This document shows, in pieces, positions 47,388 to 58,577 of a stretch of 64,000 nt of DNA. Source of the stretch: Hyaloscypha bicolor E (taxonomy: Eukaryota > Ascomycota > Leotiomycetes > Helotiales > Hyaloscyphaceae); contig NW_020194517.1 of assembly GCF_002865645.1 (NCBI RefSeq), positions 1,736,001-1,800,000 on the forward strand, read 5' to 3'. The notes under the pieces are model-generated. The model had not been told where the DNA came from. It did not search any database and was given only the letters and a program-made list of their open reading frames with translations. The position numbers and the translations under genes are program-made. Position 1 is the first letter of the stretch. Each line of letters opens with the position of its first letter.

Positions 47388-48441
47388 AAGATGGTCTTTT
47401 GGATTTGGGAGTTTTGATTTGAAGCTGGGCGTTGTGGGGGCTTTGACAGGGTGTTTTGGTGTTCTTTGGTGTTCAGGTACAATGTTGGAGGCAGGTCTAG
47501 GGCTTTGCAAGGAGCAATCTTCATGTATATCCAATGTTAGACATGTAGATAGTTGACTAGTGGCTGAAAGAGGCTCCTTCACTATTCCTGGCCTTATCAA
47601 GATCATGTGAGACTGAACTCGCACTATCGAAAACGATTACGAACTCAAAGAAGGAGAAGTAGTAAACAATCCACAGCTTTTTGTCTCTTCTTAATTGTCG
47701 AGAGCAAAGGCGATTGGTTCAAGCATCTCAGTCTTGCAAAATTCTTATTCTTGGAAAAGAGGAGCATGCCGGATTTAATACAAGATTTAAAGCTTGAAAA
47801 GAAGAGAACTCCTTGAGATAATAGGCAGCATCTATAGAGCCTGCGTTTTCCCCTCACGTTACTGAAATACCTGCTTGATTTAGTATGTCCCTTCGTGGTT
47901 ACTTCCATCTTTTTCTCGACTTTCGACATTTGCCCTACGCTGTGGGCCACAGTTGTACCATAGCAGTTGCATACATTCAATCTTAGAGAAATTCACGGTC
48001 ATTGATCTCCTTGACTTCATTGCTGAGTTTAGAGAGACGTAGGCACTGTTCTTCCAGCTAAGCTGAGAGCGTCTTGAGTTCGAGGCGTTTGGCGTTATGA
48101 GACTTGGTATACTTTTCACCACCTAGTTTTAGCCTGGCCATACTTGCACTCAAGTAAAAACAAGCGGGTACCGAAGGCTGAAAACATCTATCATTTGTGG
48201 ATAGATCTGATTGGGAGCTGACATGCATGCATCCACTACTGGACGACTGCGTGGCACAGCCACAATCAAAAATTCTCATGAACATCAGAGAGAGACACAC
48301 AGCCACAATCAAAGATTCTCATGAACATCAGAGAGAGACACACAGCCACAATCAAGATTCTCAAGAACATTGAGGCACACAACCCCTTTTTCCTTTGCTC
48401 TCAAATCTTTTCAGTTGATTGCTCTTCATGCTACCTGAACA
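47388..48441. other. Intergenic region before the HET gene
   Basis: No gene is supported. A 43-bp tandem repeat lies at 48256-48372, close to the HET start. Confidence 0.5.
48256..48372. repeat. 43-bp tandem repeat, about 2.7 copies, upstream of the HET gene
   Basis: Units start at 48256, 48299 and 48342 with ACAGCCACAATCAA, then ATTCTCATGAACATC and GAGAGAGACAC. The first two are almost identical and the third diverges after about 25 bases. It lies 70-186 bp before the HET start codon, so it is in the promoter or leader. Confidence 0.85.
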
Positions 48442-49671
48442 ATGTCATCTTCGCATTTCTACACCCCCTTACAAACATCGCGGACGAAGGAATTGCGTCT
48501 CGTGACGCTCCTTCCAGCACCCACGAAAGACGCCACAATCGAGTGTACCTTGAGCATCGGCAACCTCGAAGATCGACAGCTGCATTACGAAGCGCTATCC
48601 TACGAATGGGGTGACATAAATAGTCCCAAGCACGAGATTCTGCTCGATGGTCAACCTTTCACCGTCCGACGCAACCTCTGGCAGGCTCTGCGCTGTCTCC
48701 GGACAGAATTCGCCGCGAGGACGCTGTGGGTCGATGCAATTTGTATCAATCAAGAGGATGTTTTAGAACGGAATCATCAGGTGGGTATGATGAGCAGCAT
48801 CTATACTTTCGCATCTTCGGTGCGGATTTGGCTTGGTGAGAGGGGCGGCAATAGCCGGGAGGCAATCTTGCTGCTTCATGAGATCTGGGAATCGTTTCGG
48901 GAGGTATCTAGGCCTAGCAAAGAGGTTGTAGAGAAGAAAAAGGCGCCGCGGAAGAAATTAGCTGAGAACGCGGAGCCCGCAACACTGACAGGAAGCCGCG
49001 ACTCGTTTAAAAAGCTTTCTGTGTTTCCAATTCATAGAGGCGAACCGTTCGAGTCCTCAAGGGAATTGTTGGTTCAAGAAAGGCGCGTGGGGTGGTGGAA
49101 TAGGTTGTCCCTTCGTTCTGAGCCTGTCGCCCCATGGGAAGGAGTAGCAGCGCTGGTCGAACGAACATACTGGAGCAGAATCTGGATTGTTCAGGAATAT
49201 CTCCTAGCTTCCGAGACGGTTGTTCAGTGCGGCTGGGATTACATGGATGGAAAGCGCTTCGATGAGGCCGTATCAATAGTCGGTGAGCTTTTCGAGCTCA
49301 GAAAAGCCGATCATCGTCAACCGGCACCTTTGATTCAAAACTGTCTGGAGAGAATTGCCAAAAGTCCAGGCATCAAGATTCCGAGAAGCAGGGTTTCGGA
49401 TAACCAGCGAACGTTGCTAGAGTTGATGGAGACCTGCAGGACATCCAAATCTTGTGATCCTCATGATAGGATCTATGCCATTTTGGGCTTGGCGGATGAT
49501 ATCCCGCCGGCAGCAATCTTGGTGGACTATGAGAGGGATATTTTCAAGGTCAAGGTCGATGTGGCATGGTGGTATTCTACTAGGTCTGGATTGAAATCTC
49601 ATCCAGCTTCTGTGTCTCGTGTTTGTTCTCTGTTAGATGAAATTTTTGTGGATTGTGAAGATGAGGAATAG
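48442..49671 (+). CDS. Heterokaryon-incompatibility (HET) domain protein
   Basis: HET-domain proteins trigger cell death when genetically unlike hyphae fuse; many paralogues have no known partner. The single-exon product has 409 residues. The HET domain spans about 30-170: HYEALSYEWGD, VRRNLWQALRCLR, ARTLWVDAICINQEDVLERNHQVGMM and SIYTFASSVRIWLGE are its standard blocks. A basic linker (KKKAPRKKLAEN) interrupts the region, followed by EGVAALVERTYWSRIWIVQEY and a later DPHDRIYAILGLADD, the usual second HET landmark. The C-terminus is short, with no ankyrin, WD40 or NACHT module, so this is a small HET type. No lesions are seen. Confidence 0.9.
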   Translation: MSSSHFYTPLQTSRTKELRLVTLLPAPTKDATIECTLSIGNLEDRQLHYEALSYEWGDINSPKHEILLDGQPFTVRRNLWQALRCLRTEFAARTLWVDAICINQEDVLERNHQVGMMSSIYTFASSVRIWLGERGGNSREAILLLHEIWESFREVSRPSKEVVEKKKAPRKKLAENAEPATLTGSRDSFKKLSVFPIHRGEPFESSRELLVQERRVGWWNRLSLRSEPVAPWEGVAALVERTYWSRIWIVQEYLLASETVVQCGWDYMDGKRFDEAVSIVGELFELRKADHRQPAPLIQNCLERIAKSPGIKIPRSRVSDNQRTLLELMETCRTSKSCDPHDRIYAILGLADDIPPAAILVDYERDIFKVKVDVAWWYSTRSGLKSHPASVSRVCSLLDEIFVDCEDEE

Positions 49672-50313
49672 CTGAATACGATCCCCCATCTCTAATATTG
49701 TCACGGCCTGGACAAGCTGTGGAAGTGGAAATGTATGTGTTTGTGTAAATATATGTATGAATGGTAGTGCCCTAAGGGCGGTGAAGAAGCTATATATATG
49801 CCTGTGCGCAGCACGTGACAAATATTGTGCTGAGATTGTCCTCTGCCTCAGAGTCCCAAATTGAGTGGTATAAGTCTCCAAAACCAGTGCGACCTTGTTT
49901 CGGTATTCCACTACTTCGATGGCAGATGGTGGTATTTTGCTTGGTGAAGTCGACCACTAACACTTCAAAATCTTGAAGCAAGGCATCAATTCATACATAA
50001 GAGGATTTGTATGCTGGAGATCTAATGTTTTCACACAGCAATATTGAGAGGTCGCAGATGTTAATGAGAGGTGGAACCTTGGAACTGTTTTGGGTGAATT
50101 TTCGTTTTTGCGGATCATAACTTCACTATTCTGGTCTCAAGTCATTATTCTGAAGAGCTGAAATCTATGTGTTTGATGCGAAGTGCAAGAGCAGCATGCG
50201 TGCAGCAGCCAATCCCCGCTGCTTCGCTGAATATCTCCCAGCCCAACTCTCCCACGGCTTCTACAATCCATCAAAGGCTCCTTCCGCGTATCGACACCTC
50301 AAATCATAGCAAA
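49672..50313. other. Convergent intergenic region
   Basis: It lies between the 3' ends of the HET gene (plus) and the DUF6604 gene (minus). It is AT-leaning, and no further gene or repeat was recognised. Confidence 0.5.
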
Positions 50314-52995
50314 TCAAGGTGAGTCATCCGCAATGATAATTCTACTGAAATGATCCCTATCATACACCAAAACATTGTCCTCATAAGGCGTCTCAAACTT
50401 GTCGATTATGATCTTTCCACCATCAGCCTGGACAAAACGACGTGTCTTTGCCTTCTCGTATTCAATACCGCCCTCGGCTTCCACTACTTCCTTCACTATG
50501 AGGCATGCTTCTCGGAATCTCGTAGGCTGGGAACGCGGCACGCCAGACACGCCTGCAATCATGTGACTGAAACAATTGTTCAATTGGCCATCACCACCAT
50601 ACTCGTTTTTTGGGTAGTCCATTGATGATTGCTCAACGCAAAATGCTTGAGACTTCCGAAGCATCTCAACACAGCGTTGATTCAAGGCCAAGAGATCGAA
50701 CCGAAATATTTCCTCTTCTGACTTAAGACGGTCCTTGAAGATGGAGATCATTCTGAGAGGATGAACCTTCGGGCATATCGACGAACGCTTGTTTCCACAG
50801 TTGGACGAACTTGCAGCTTTCTCAATGTTGCTCTCTAAGCACTTCCCGACAAGCATCTCCAACATAGCGAGAGGCTCCCCCGCTGCTCTTGTAAGAACCC
50901 AGCGAGGCTCTCCCGGCTTGGCGCATTCTTTAATAGCGTACATGAGATCAAAATATGTTGACATGTGCCTCAACTTTCGATTCTTTTTTTGTGAAATGGG
51001 CAACTTTGTTTTCTTGCGCAGCCGAAGAGTTGATTTGCCGTGACGGTCCTTTGATAGAATGGTTGCGCTGACGCCCATGACGAGGTTGTAGTGTACTAAA
51101 CAATCTCCCGGGAGCTTGGGTCGATCACCGACGAAAATCCATGAGGAGTCCTGCCATTCGATGATTTTCTCAAGGTCAGTCCATTCTATGACCCAAGGAT
51201 TAGCACACATATACTAAAGACGCAATCTCAAAGAGTTACAGGACATCAGGTGTGGAAAGGAAATGCGACGAAGTTCTTACCTAAACCCCCGGACAACTGG
51301 CCGCTCTGCTGAGAAGCGTTGTACAAATGAATAGAGGTAATTATTGCTCCTTGATCACCGCCCAATGCTATTCCGACCTCATGCACTTTCGTTAAGAAGT
51401 GTTGTGTAAGAAGACCCAAAAGCATTGGATGATTGCGAACAAGGTAGAATGAACCCCAGCGGTAGAGAGCCGAGCGAACGCCCAAGTACTCATCTACAAG
51501 CTCCTGCATGAAGTCTTTCTCCAGGAAATGCTCGATTTCCTTCTTGATACCCTGCAAAAGTGGTGTTCCTGTCTTGTGGGGCTCGTTGACTTTGTTGCTT
51601 TGGCCGAGGGATAGGCATTGCTCCAATGTTGCTGGCGTCCGCTTTCGCATTTCCTGTGTTTCATCGAAACATCGACTCAACTCCTTGCCAAGAACACGGC
51701 GAGTGTCAACAGACAGTTGAACCGCAAATACTACCCAGGTATAGATCGCGCTTTCTTTCTTGGCGATATGCAATGCTTGGAATAACTGGTCGTTATAGAA
51801 GTTGCCTTCACATTGCGAATTAACCAAACCAAACAGCGAGAGGCACTTGCATAAAGCTTCTTCGTCATCTGTAGATCGAATTCCGGCACCGCGGACTTGC
51901 TCTTGTTGATAAAATGGTATTCTACCCTTCATAAAGAAGCCGGCGATCATTTCGTACGTAAGGTCGCAAAAGAGGACTTTGGAAGAAATCTTCAAGTGAA
52001 GACCAGTGTATGTCGCGAAGTCTTCGTCATTTTTCTCGTGAGATGGATCATGGTAGCCATTGTGCGGGTGCTTGATAATCTCGCTGTGGTCACCGAAGCG
52101 GGGAAAGTTGGAGAGGAACTCTTCGTTGAGACGACGGGGTGTGGAGATAGCCGTATTCATCGTCACTGCTGCAGTGGTGAAGGCGATCTGACGCTCTCTA
52201 TATTCGGTCCACTGCGTCCGCATACGTCAACGACTGTGCAACCTGAACTGAAGGCAGGAGAGGAGGTTAGATGTTGGGTTTCACTTACAGTCTGACGAAC
52301 GTAGTGGCGGATGTCGGTAAGATCCTTGAAAAGGCAGAAGATCGCGAACGAGAGATCTTCGTCGGTAGGCTCAAGCACGTAAGCATCGAAGGTTTTGGTT
52401 GACTTAGGCGGCAAGTTGTTTGACGTCCACTCAAGAGGCTCATCAACTTCTAGGTGCTCAAAGAGAGTGCCAAGACCCGCCACGTCAACGCCTTCCTCGG
52501 TACTGTCCATACCTTCTTTCGTGTTGTTTCCCTTTGCCCGTTTATTTGACCCTAGGGGAAGTTAGCCGAAGCCTGATACAGATTGTTTCGCGGCAAACTG
52601 GAACATCGTCTCGGGGAAAATTGACGATACTGCCAGAAATCAGAACGAGATTAGCCCAATCACTTACAGGTTCTTTGCTTAATGGTTTTAAGATGCGAAG
52701 TGTTTCACGGAGTATTCCAATGAAATGCTGGTGCTTTTGGTTTGAGGCCTGCGCCGGAACATCGCTTGGACCTTGTTGTCTGTAAAATCTTAGTTCGACC
52801 CTTCCCCGCGGCTATTTGGGCTGCTCTTGCCTTGCCTTTGAGTCTACCTTTACCCTTGGCAGAGGCGGCTTCGGATGGAAACAGGTCGTCGAAGGTATTC
52901 ATCTCTCGTGCTCTGTTAGCCAGCCATGTTGTCACCTTGTCAGTACCAGCTTTGTACTGCTTATATGTGTCGAACAGGAACGGATCGATCGCCAT
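50314..52995 (-). CDS. DUF6604-type protein, with a probable frameshift in exon 1
   Basis: Exons (minus) are 52631-52995, 52289-52551, 51281-52211 and 50314-51185, about 810 residues. The start is set at MAIDPFLFDTYKQYKAGTDKV, resembling the DUF6604 N-terminus; an upstream in-frame ATG exists at 53148. KGRLKGKARAAQ and then HQHFIGILRETLRILKPLSKE are also family-like but lie in different frames. The frame changes near 52770, where one extra base (or an unseen intron) would explain it. A branch-point/acceptor-like ACTAAG...TTTACAG sits there, but no donor of the right phase is convincing. Later exons join in phase (YVRQT to WTEYRERQIAF; GGL to EWTDLEK). Function is unknown; such proteins are common in fungal accessory regions. 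It may be a pseudogene, a sequence error or a splicing oddity. Confidence 0.65.
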
Positions 52996-55900
52996 CTTGA
53001 CGAAGAGGTTGTTGTACCAAGACCGTCCCTGGAACGGACGAGTTCGACGCAAATGCGATGTACCAGCGAGGGTGGTAGAATCCAGCTCTCTGATACAAGG
53101 AATGGATTTCAAAAACTGGTTGGAAAGCGAAAGCTGAGTCGAAGGCAAGGCGATAGGATTGAAAGCAAGACGTCTGTACCCATCCGCTGTGGATCATCGA
53201 CAGTCGATGTTCTGCGGAAGTGAGCTAAAACTCTTGCCCTCTGCGAGGAAAGTTGAGGAAGGAATCAAGATGCCTCGGAGGGTTGATTGGAAGCTGGAAG
53301 GTTTTAATGGCGAAGAATATTTAGGGTGGGTGTTTGTCAACAAAGCGAATGGAAGCGAACGCGATCAGGTGATAAATTTTGGAGACCTTTAAATTCACTT
53401 CGAAGAAGGCATGTGAGCCTATGAGTTAGAAGGTGAACCTAACTCACCAACTAGAGAGTTCCAAGATTACGAATCAAGCCCCTTGATCGAAACCATTTGT
53501 ATTTTTCTCGAGGAAGAGCATATGAAGCCGCTACCTCAAACAAGCGATTCCCTCCTTTGAAATTTGGCATCGTTTAGTGCCAGAACTTTCCTATGATCTT
53601 ACAATGCTCATGGCGAGGACACCGTCTTCTTATCATATCTATGTGATATGAACACGTATGCGAAGGTCGAGAAATTGTATTGCTTCGAATTTAATGATAA
53701 CATTTCTCTAGGAGTCATCGAGCTGACCTTTTTTCTAGGATCCACACTGTTCCGCCCCAGATCGGATCATACTCGATGAACGCGAATCTCGAAAAGCGGA
53801 GCATGGGGGCCTTACGGCCCATTCCACCTCTCGCATCTCAGCCAACATATAGTCTTCCGCCAATAACCTCAGGGCGCTTCCCTTCTCATCACGAGATGTA
53901 TTGAGTCCGCCAATGCACAAATGCAGTTTCTGTTGAAGTTAAGACATTTCTCTATTCCTTAGCCTATATAGTTTCAACAGTTTCCTCAGCCCCTTTGCTA
54001 TTGCCAGCAACTCCGGGGGAAAAAACCGGGCATCTGCCAACTCCTCAATGCTCTATTTAGCGATCCTAATGGTCAAGCACGTCAACCGACTGAATGTGAC
54101 CGAAAGATCCGCTAATCATTCTCCAAAATTGAAAGCGTTGAGAGGAGCAGAGATGTAATCTTGCCACAAGTCCAGCGCCCCAATGTGTACCTCGCTTTGC
54201 AGTCTCTCCTCCCAAATGTTCCTCATATGGTTTACATCAAATAGGTGTTTGAGCACTCTAATGGACCGGCTCGCGACTCCGCAATGGACTCACCCGATCC
54301 TTCTCTATCAGAAGATGCTTCTTTTGAAACGCAAATGCCAGCCATAATCCTCACACTAGGTAGTTTCTGGAGTCCCTCTACTAACGTTCGAACTTTATTA
54401 AACGATCCAGATTTTCCCTCTTCAACAAGCTTCAAAGAGGATCGCATGGTTGCAGGCAGAGGTGACCCTGATTGAGAGAGATAACAAGAACTTAGATTCT
54501 GAAATCTAAGTCGGATCGATGCAAGAAGTTGGAGCTGCTGACGTAATTGCGCTATAGGGCCTCAGGATTCGTATCCTTTGTACTACAGAATTTTACGCTT
54601 CAAAAGAACCACAGTAATGTAAGATTACGTACAGACGCAGGAAAATTTCTGCGAGGAGAACAAAAACCTCCCCCGGTATGTACCATGGTGTCTTCATCGT
54701 ACAAAATCTCTTGCAGGTGAGACGGATCACAGCAGTCATTGAATGTATAAATAAACAAAAGCGGGCACGTTCAAACGAGAGGATTGGGGCCGGCCAATTT
54801 CACTTACAAGAAGGCGAACCTGTCCACGAACTGGATATTAAACTGAGAACCCTTCAGAGGCAATGCAAGGAAGTAAAACGAAAGCGTAGTGACGTGCTAG
54901 GAAGAAGAGGACTCAGGAAGAGGTGAACTAGCGTCAAAATAAGCGAGTTCACCCCCTTTTACCCACTCAACGCCAAAACTTCATTTTAGTATTGAGCCCA
55001 ATATTGGCGCTGTCGGATTTCAAGATTGAGATGCGAGTACAAAAGAGACTCGACTTTATGAGCCATAAGTCTGGGTACAAATTCAAGTTCACAGCTGTAG
55101 GAGGAAGCGTTGTTAATATCACGTGAGTGTTGACTCTTCTGCTTCCTGGGGACGATACAGTTTGAAAAGCCTAAGGGGGTAGAATGACACGGTTCAAAGC
55201 TCCATTGGCGGATAGGACGGCCGTTTGGAAATCTGAATACTTCTGGGCTGAAAAGCATACGGCCCACGGGGGCCCACGGTGGCTCACCCGAGTCATGATA
55301 ATCAAGGCGTCGAATGAAAGGTCGAGTTTAACGAGTATCTTGAACAATCTCGGTTTCGAGTTCTTGAGTGGGTAGAACACGACCGAAAGCTGTCAAGAAC
55401 TGGAGCCGGATCGGCTCCGCAGGTGCTCCGCTGAGTAAGAGCTCAATCATAATGTGAGACGTTCCAGTCATGCAAAAGTCTCACACACGAACACAAACCA
55501 TCCAAACACGTTTGTTCAGCTAGCAGTCTCACAATGTGAAGGTCGTACGATTCCTGTGGTTCGTGGAATCACACGACAAAGATGAAATAAATCCGAGGCA
55601 AAGAGAGGACTAGACTTTATGACAGCAGGGGTTCCCTGAATGCAGTTGAGGTGAGGCTAAGGATTCCCTGCACCCTGTTCTCCATCTAAGCGTCTTAAAA
55701 GTTAAGGCGGAGACGAAATTGAGCAGATTTAAATGTCATGATACTGAAACAAGCATGCACAACAGGGGAACCAGAAATCTCCCACAGGGGTGCTGGCACC
55801 ACCTGGAGGATAAGAGGTGGCTTTTCTATGGTGAGGCTTTCGGAACAGAGAATATTCTTATTCGTGTTCAAAAATTTAATTGATAGAAGTTGGCGTCCCT

Positions 55901-56497
55901 GTTCGCGCTGATCGTTCGAATGAGGGGAAACGCGCATTTCAGCAGAAACAAGGCGACCAATCTCAGGTCCGATTTCGAATTGAGCGGCAAATTGGGGGCT
56001 TCACAGCATAACTCGATATCAATAGGACGAATTGAAGGGGCCTATCGTTATGAATAATTAGATATTAGGTATTGCTACTTCCAGGACGCTAAAAACAAAT
56101 ACAAACATAGGAAAGTCCGATCCGTTAGCCCGGAGGGACTCGAAGAGTCACGTGAGCGATGTAACGATCAGGGTATTCGAAGTCAAAGATTTCCACCCAA
56201 AACTCCATATGCATGGCCCAAACCTGAATATCCATTATTCCCCGTGCATGATACATTCTGATTTTTCATACAATGCCCAGCTTTTCTGTCGTGCTCAAGC
56301 TAAAAAAAACGGCTCCAGAACATACTTGGTAGTCCAGTTGTCCAGTAATATATACAGCAAGAAACTCTCCAACACAACCAGTAGAAAGCACCAAGGTGAA
56401 TATACAGAAGAGCGAAGGGCATATTGGCAATCTGGTAGGTTCGACGTTGATAGGGTTCAAGGGTCAGTGTGTTCATAGGACACCAAGCAATCGGCCA
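52996..56497. other. Gene-free 3.5 kb, possibly decayed
   Basis: No product could be recognised on either strand. Open frames are short and overlapping, with no consistent splice structure. Composition is ordinary, not RIP-like. It may hold relics too eroded to see by eye. Confidence 0.45.
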
Positions 56498-57722
56498 TCA
56501 GGAATGCAATGTTGCCGTTTGCTGGATGTTTCCTATGAATACGACCAGCACTGCGCAATACGCAGCCGTTACTGCGAAGACTTCTTGCCTATTTGCGCTA
56601 GTGAATATTGAGACCGCTGTGGCCAAAAGTAAAGCGAAGATGAGAGTGATAGCTGCCATCAACTTCGTCGACACGGTACAGGAGAGGAAGATGTAGATGG
56701 GGATCAGCAGTAATGCCGTCGAGGTTACTGCAATCATGACTTTGATCAAGATGTTAAGGCGGTCTGCCGAATAGTAGCGGACATAGGGGTCTCTAGTCTT
56801 AGCTTGCTCGTCCTCAGAGACGAAGATGGTCTGAGGAGCTCTAGAGTTAGCTTTGCAACAGCGACACTTTCGAGGAGCATCAGGTGTCTCACCCTAAGAA
56901 CCCAATTATTCACAAGGCGGTGCATTAACTCATCTAACCAATTGCCCTCGTACTCACCCAGAGAGACGAAGTCCTGCTCATGATACACGAAGCGCTCGTC
57001 GGAATCACTAAAAGGATGCTCTGTGTACATGAAGTCCATGAAGTTCCTGTACACTCGTTTCGAAGGTCGAGACAGTTTTCGAAGCGCAGCTTCGCGTAGA
57101 ACAAGTTTGTCTGCACGAGTCAGAAATGGTACGCCTGGGTGGAGGAAGAAAGCACACCGTATTCTTCCATCTTCTCATCAATTTTCTTCATCAGATCTCT
57201 CCGCTTCTCGTTCTCTTTCCCACCAGCGAGCGATATGGAATGCCCCAAGCGCCATTTATTGTTGCCTGCGCCAGTGTCAAGTCGCTGCTGCTCTTCCTTG
57301 TCAAGATGCCCTGCATCTTCCTTGTCAAGTTTGTCCAGTTGTGCTTCAAGCTCGGTAAGCTCGACTTGTTTGTAAAGGAGGCTTCGAGCGTGAAGCGTGC
57401 CGAATCGTCGAAATAAGGCCGTATCATAGTCGCTGTCAATGTAGGCGGATATTCGAGGGTAACCTTCGGGGTATCGATCTACTGAAAGTCCACATTTATA
57501 GTAAGTAGAAGATTCTATCTTGAAACCTGTTTGACGCCAGGTATGGTTGCTCCTCTTACTTCTTTTCTTGACTATCCTGTCGTCCCGATTGTCTTTGATT
57601 CTTGACCGTTTGTCGGAAAAAATACTCATCCTGAAAGGCGTTTTCCACAAGTGCCGTAAGGGACGCTGGGTTTCTGCTGGTATCAGCACAGTGTTACATG
57701 CCGATGCGCATTGCACGGGCAC
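56498..57722 (-). CDS. DUF6594-type membrane protein
   Basis: Exons (minus) are 57158-57722, 56893-57110 and 56498-56830, 371 residues. YPRISAYIDSDYDTALFRRF and LHARSLLYKQVELTELEAQL start the domain. LMKKIDEKMEEYDKLVLREA joins across intron 1, and VYRNFMDFMYTEHPFSD, YHEQDFVSLGEYEGNWLD, then TIFVSEDEQAKTRDPYVRYYS after intron 2 keep the family order. Three C-terminal membrane helices follow, with EVFAVTAAYCAVLVVFIGN in the last. A 48-nt stretch (GTTTCAAG...CTTTCAG, about 57488-57535) in exon 1 could be a further in-frame intron. The exact start is uncertain. Function is unknown; the family is large and variable in Leotiomycetes and Dothideomycetes. Confidence 0.85.
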
Positions 57723-58577
57723 TGTAGCCTACTTGAATCTCGACTACTATCCTGGCTTTCAAGGCTTCCTAGCCCTTCATCCGAGTCGTGTATATAGTGG
57801 TGTCGGTGAGCCAGCTGTGGGCGTGCGATGGGTCTCGGGGATTCAACACGATCTGGCGCATAGCTAGGAGTTCTGAGATGGATCAGCGCTGAATTGGCCA
57901 TGCTGCGATTCGAACAGTGGAGTGTGTGTCACGATCGGCACGTACCCGTGTGGAAGCAAACTTGTATACTGTGCGCATTGTAGGAGGAGGAGGCACGGCG
58001 AGGCGGACTTCAGTGTGCTGTCACAGGCTCGTTGGATGCTGCGAGCTGTGGGAAGCCTTGCATATTTATCGAAGGAGGTCTAAATTACTCCCTTGAAATG
58101 GGCGTACAGGGGTTGCTCAATAGGGCTTAATCGACGCTCCACAGCGGGCCAATACCCCTCGCCTCCACATCAGCCTCAGAAGACGAAATGGTAATTGATT
58201 CCCGAGTCAAGCAGCAGGGAAGGGGAAAGAAGCTCTGCCATCATTATGCCTCATAAAATTTCTTCACACCATTGCATTAAAAGCTTCGAGATCACCTGTA
58301 CCATCCAAAAGGCTCTCGGGAATAAAATTTCTCCGCCTCGGGATCATCAGACATGAGATGCGCCCGGCAAAGGCCAATCCCGTCTGCGGTATTTTACACA
58401 AAACGAAAATTTCCGTTCAAAAGAAACTCAAATTACTCCAAAGGAGAATATGTTGCGGACGCCAGAATATGCAAGAAACCGCCTCCATGAATACATTACT
58501 GTCCATTTCATTATCCTCTCTGGCCAAGCTACAGTGTGACCAAGGCAGAGGTACTTTTTTGTCGATTGATACAATTT
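57723..58577. other. Intergenic region upstream of the DUF6594 gene
   Basis: It should hold the promoter of the DUF6594 gene and the 3' end of the next minus-strand gene. No further gene, repeat or RNA was recognised. Confidence 0.5.

Noticed and set aside
52763..52890. A 107-nt intron (donor GTTTCC) to repair the DUF6604 frame
   Set aside because: It would delete the family-typical GRLKGKARAA segment and uses a poor donor; a base change is the simpler reading.
57895..57950. Possible tRNA T-loop (GTTCGAATC on the minus strand)
   Set aside because: The bases around it cannot form a T-stem and no acceptor or D-arm fits.
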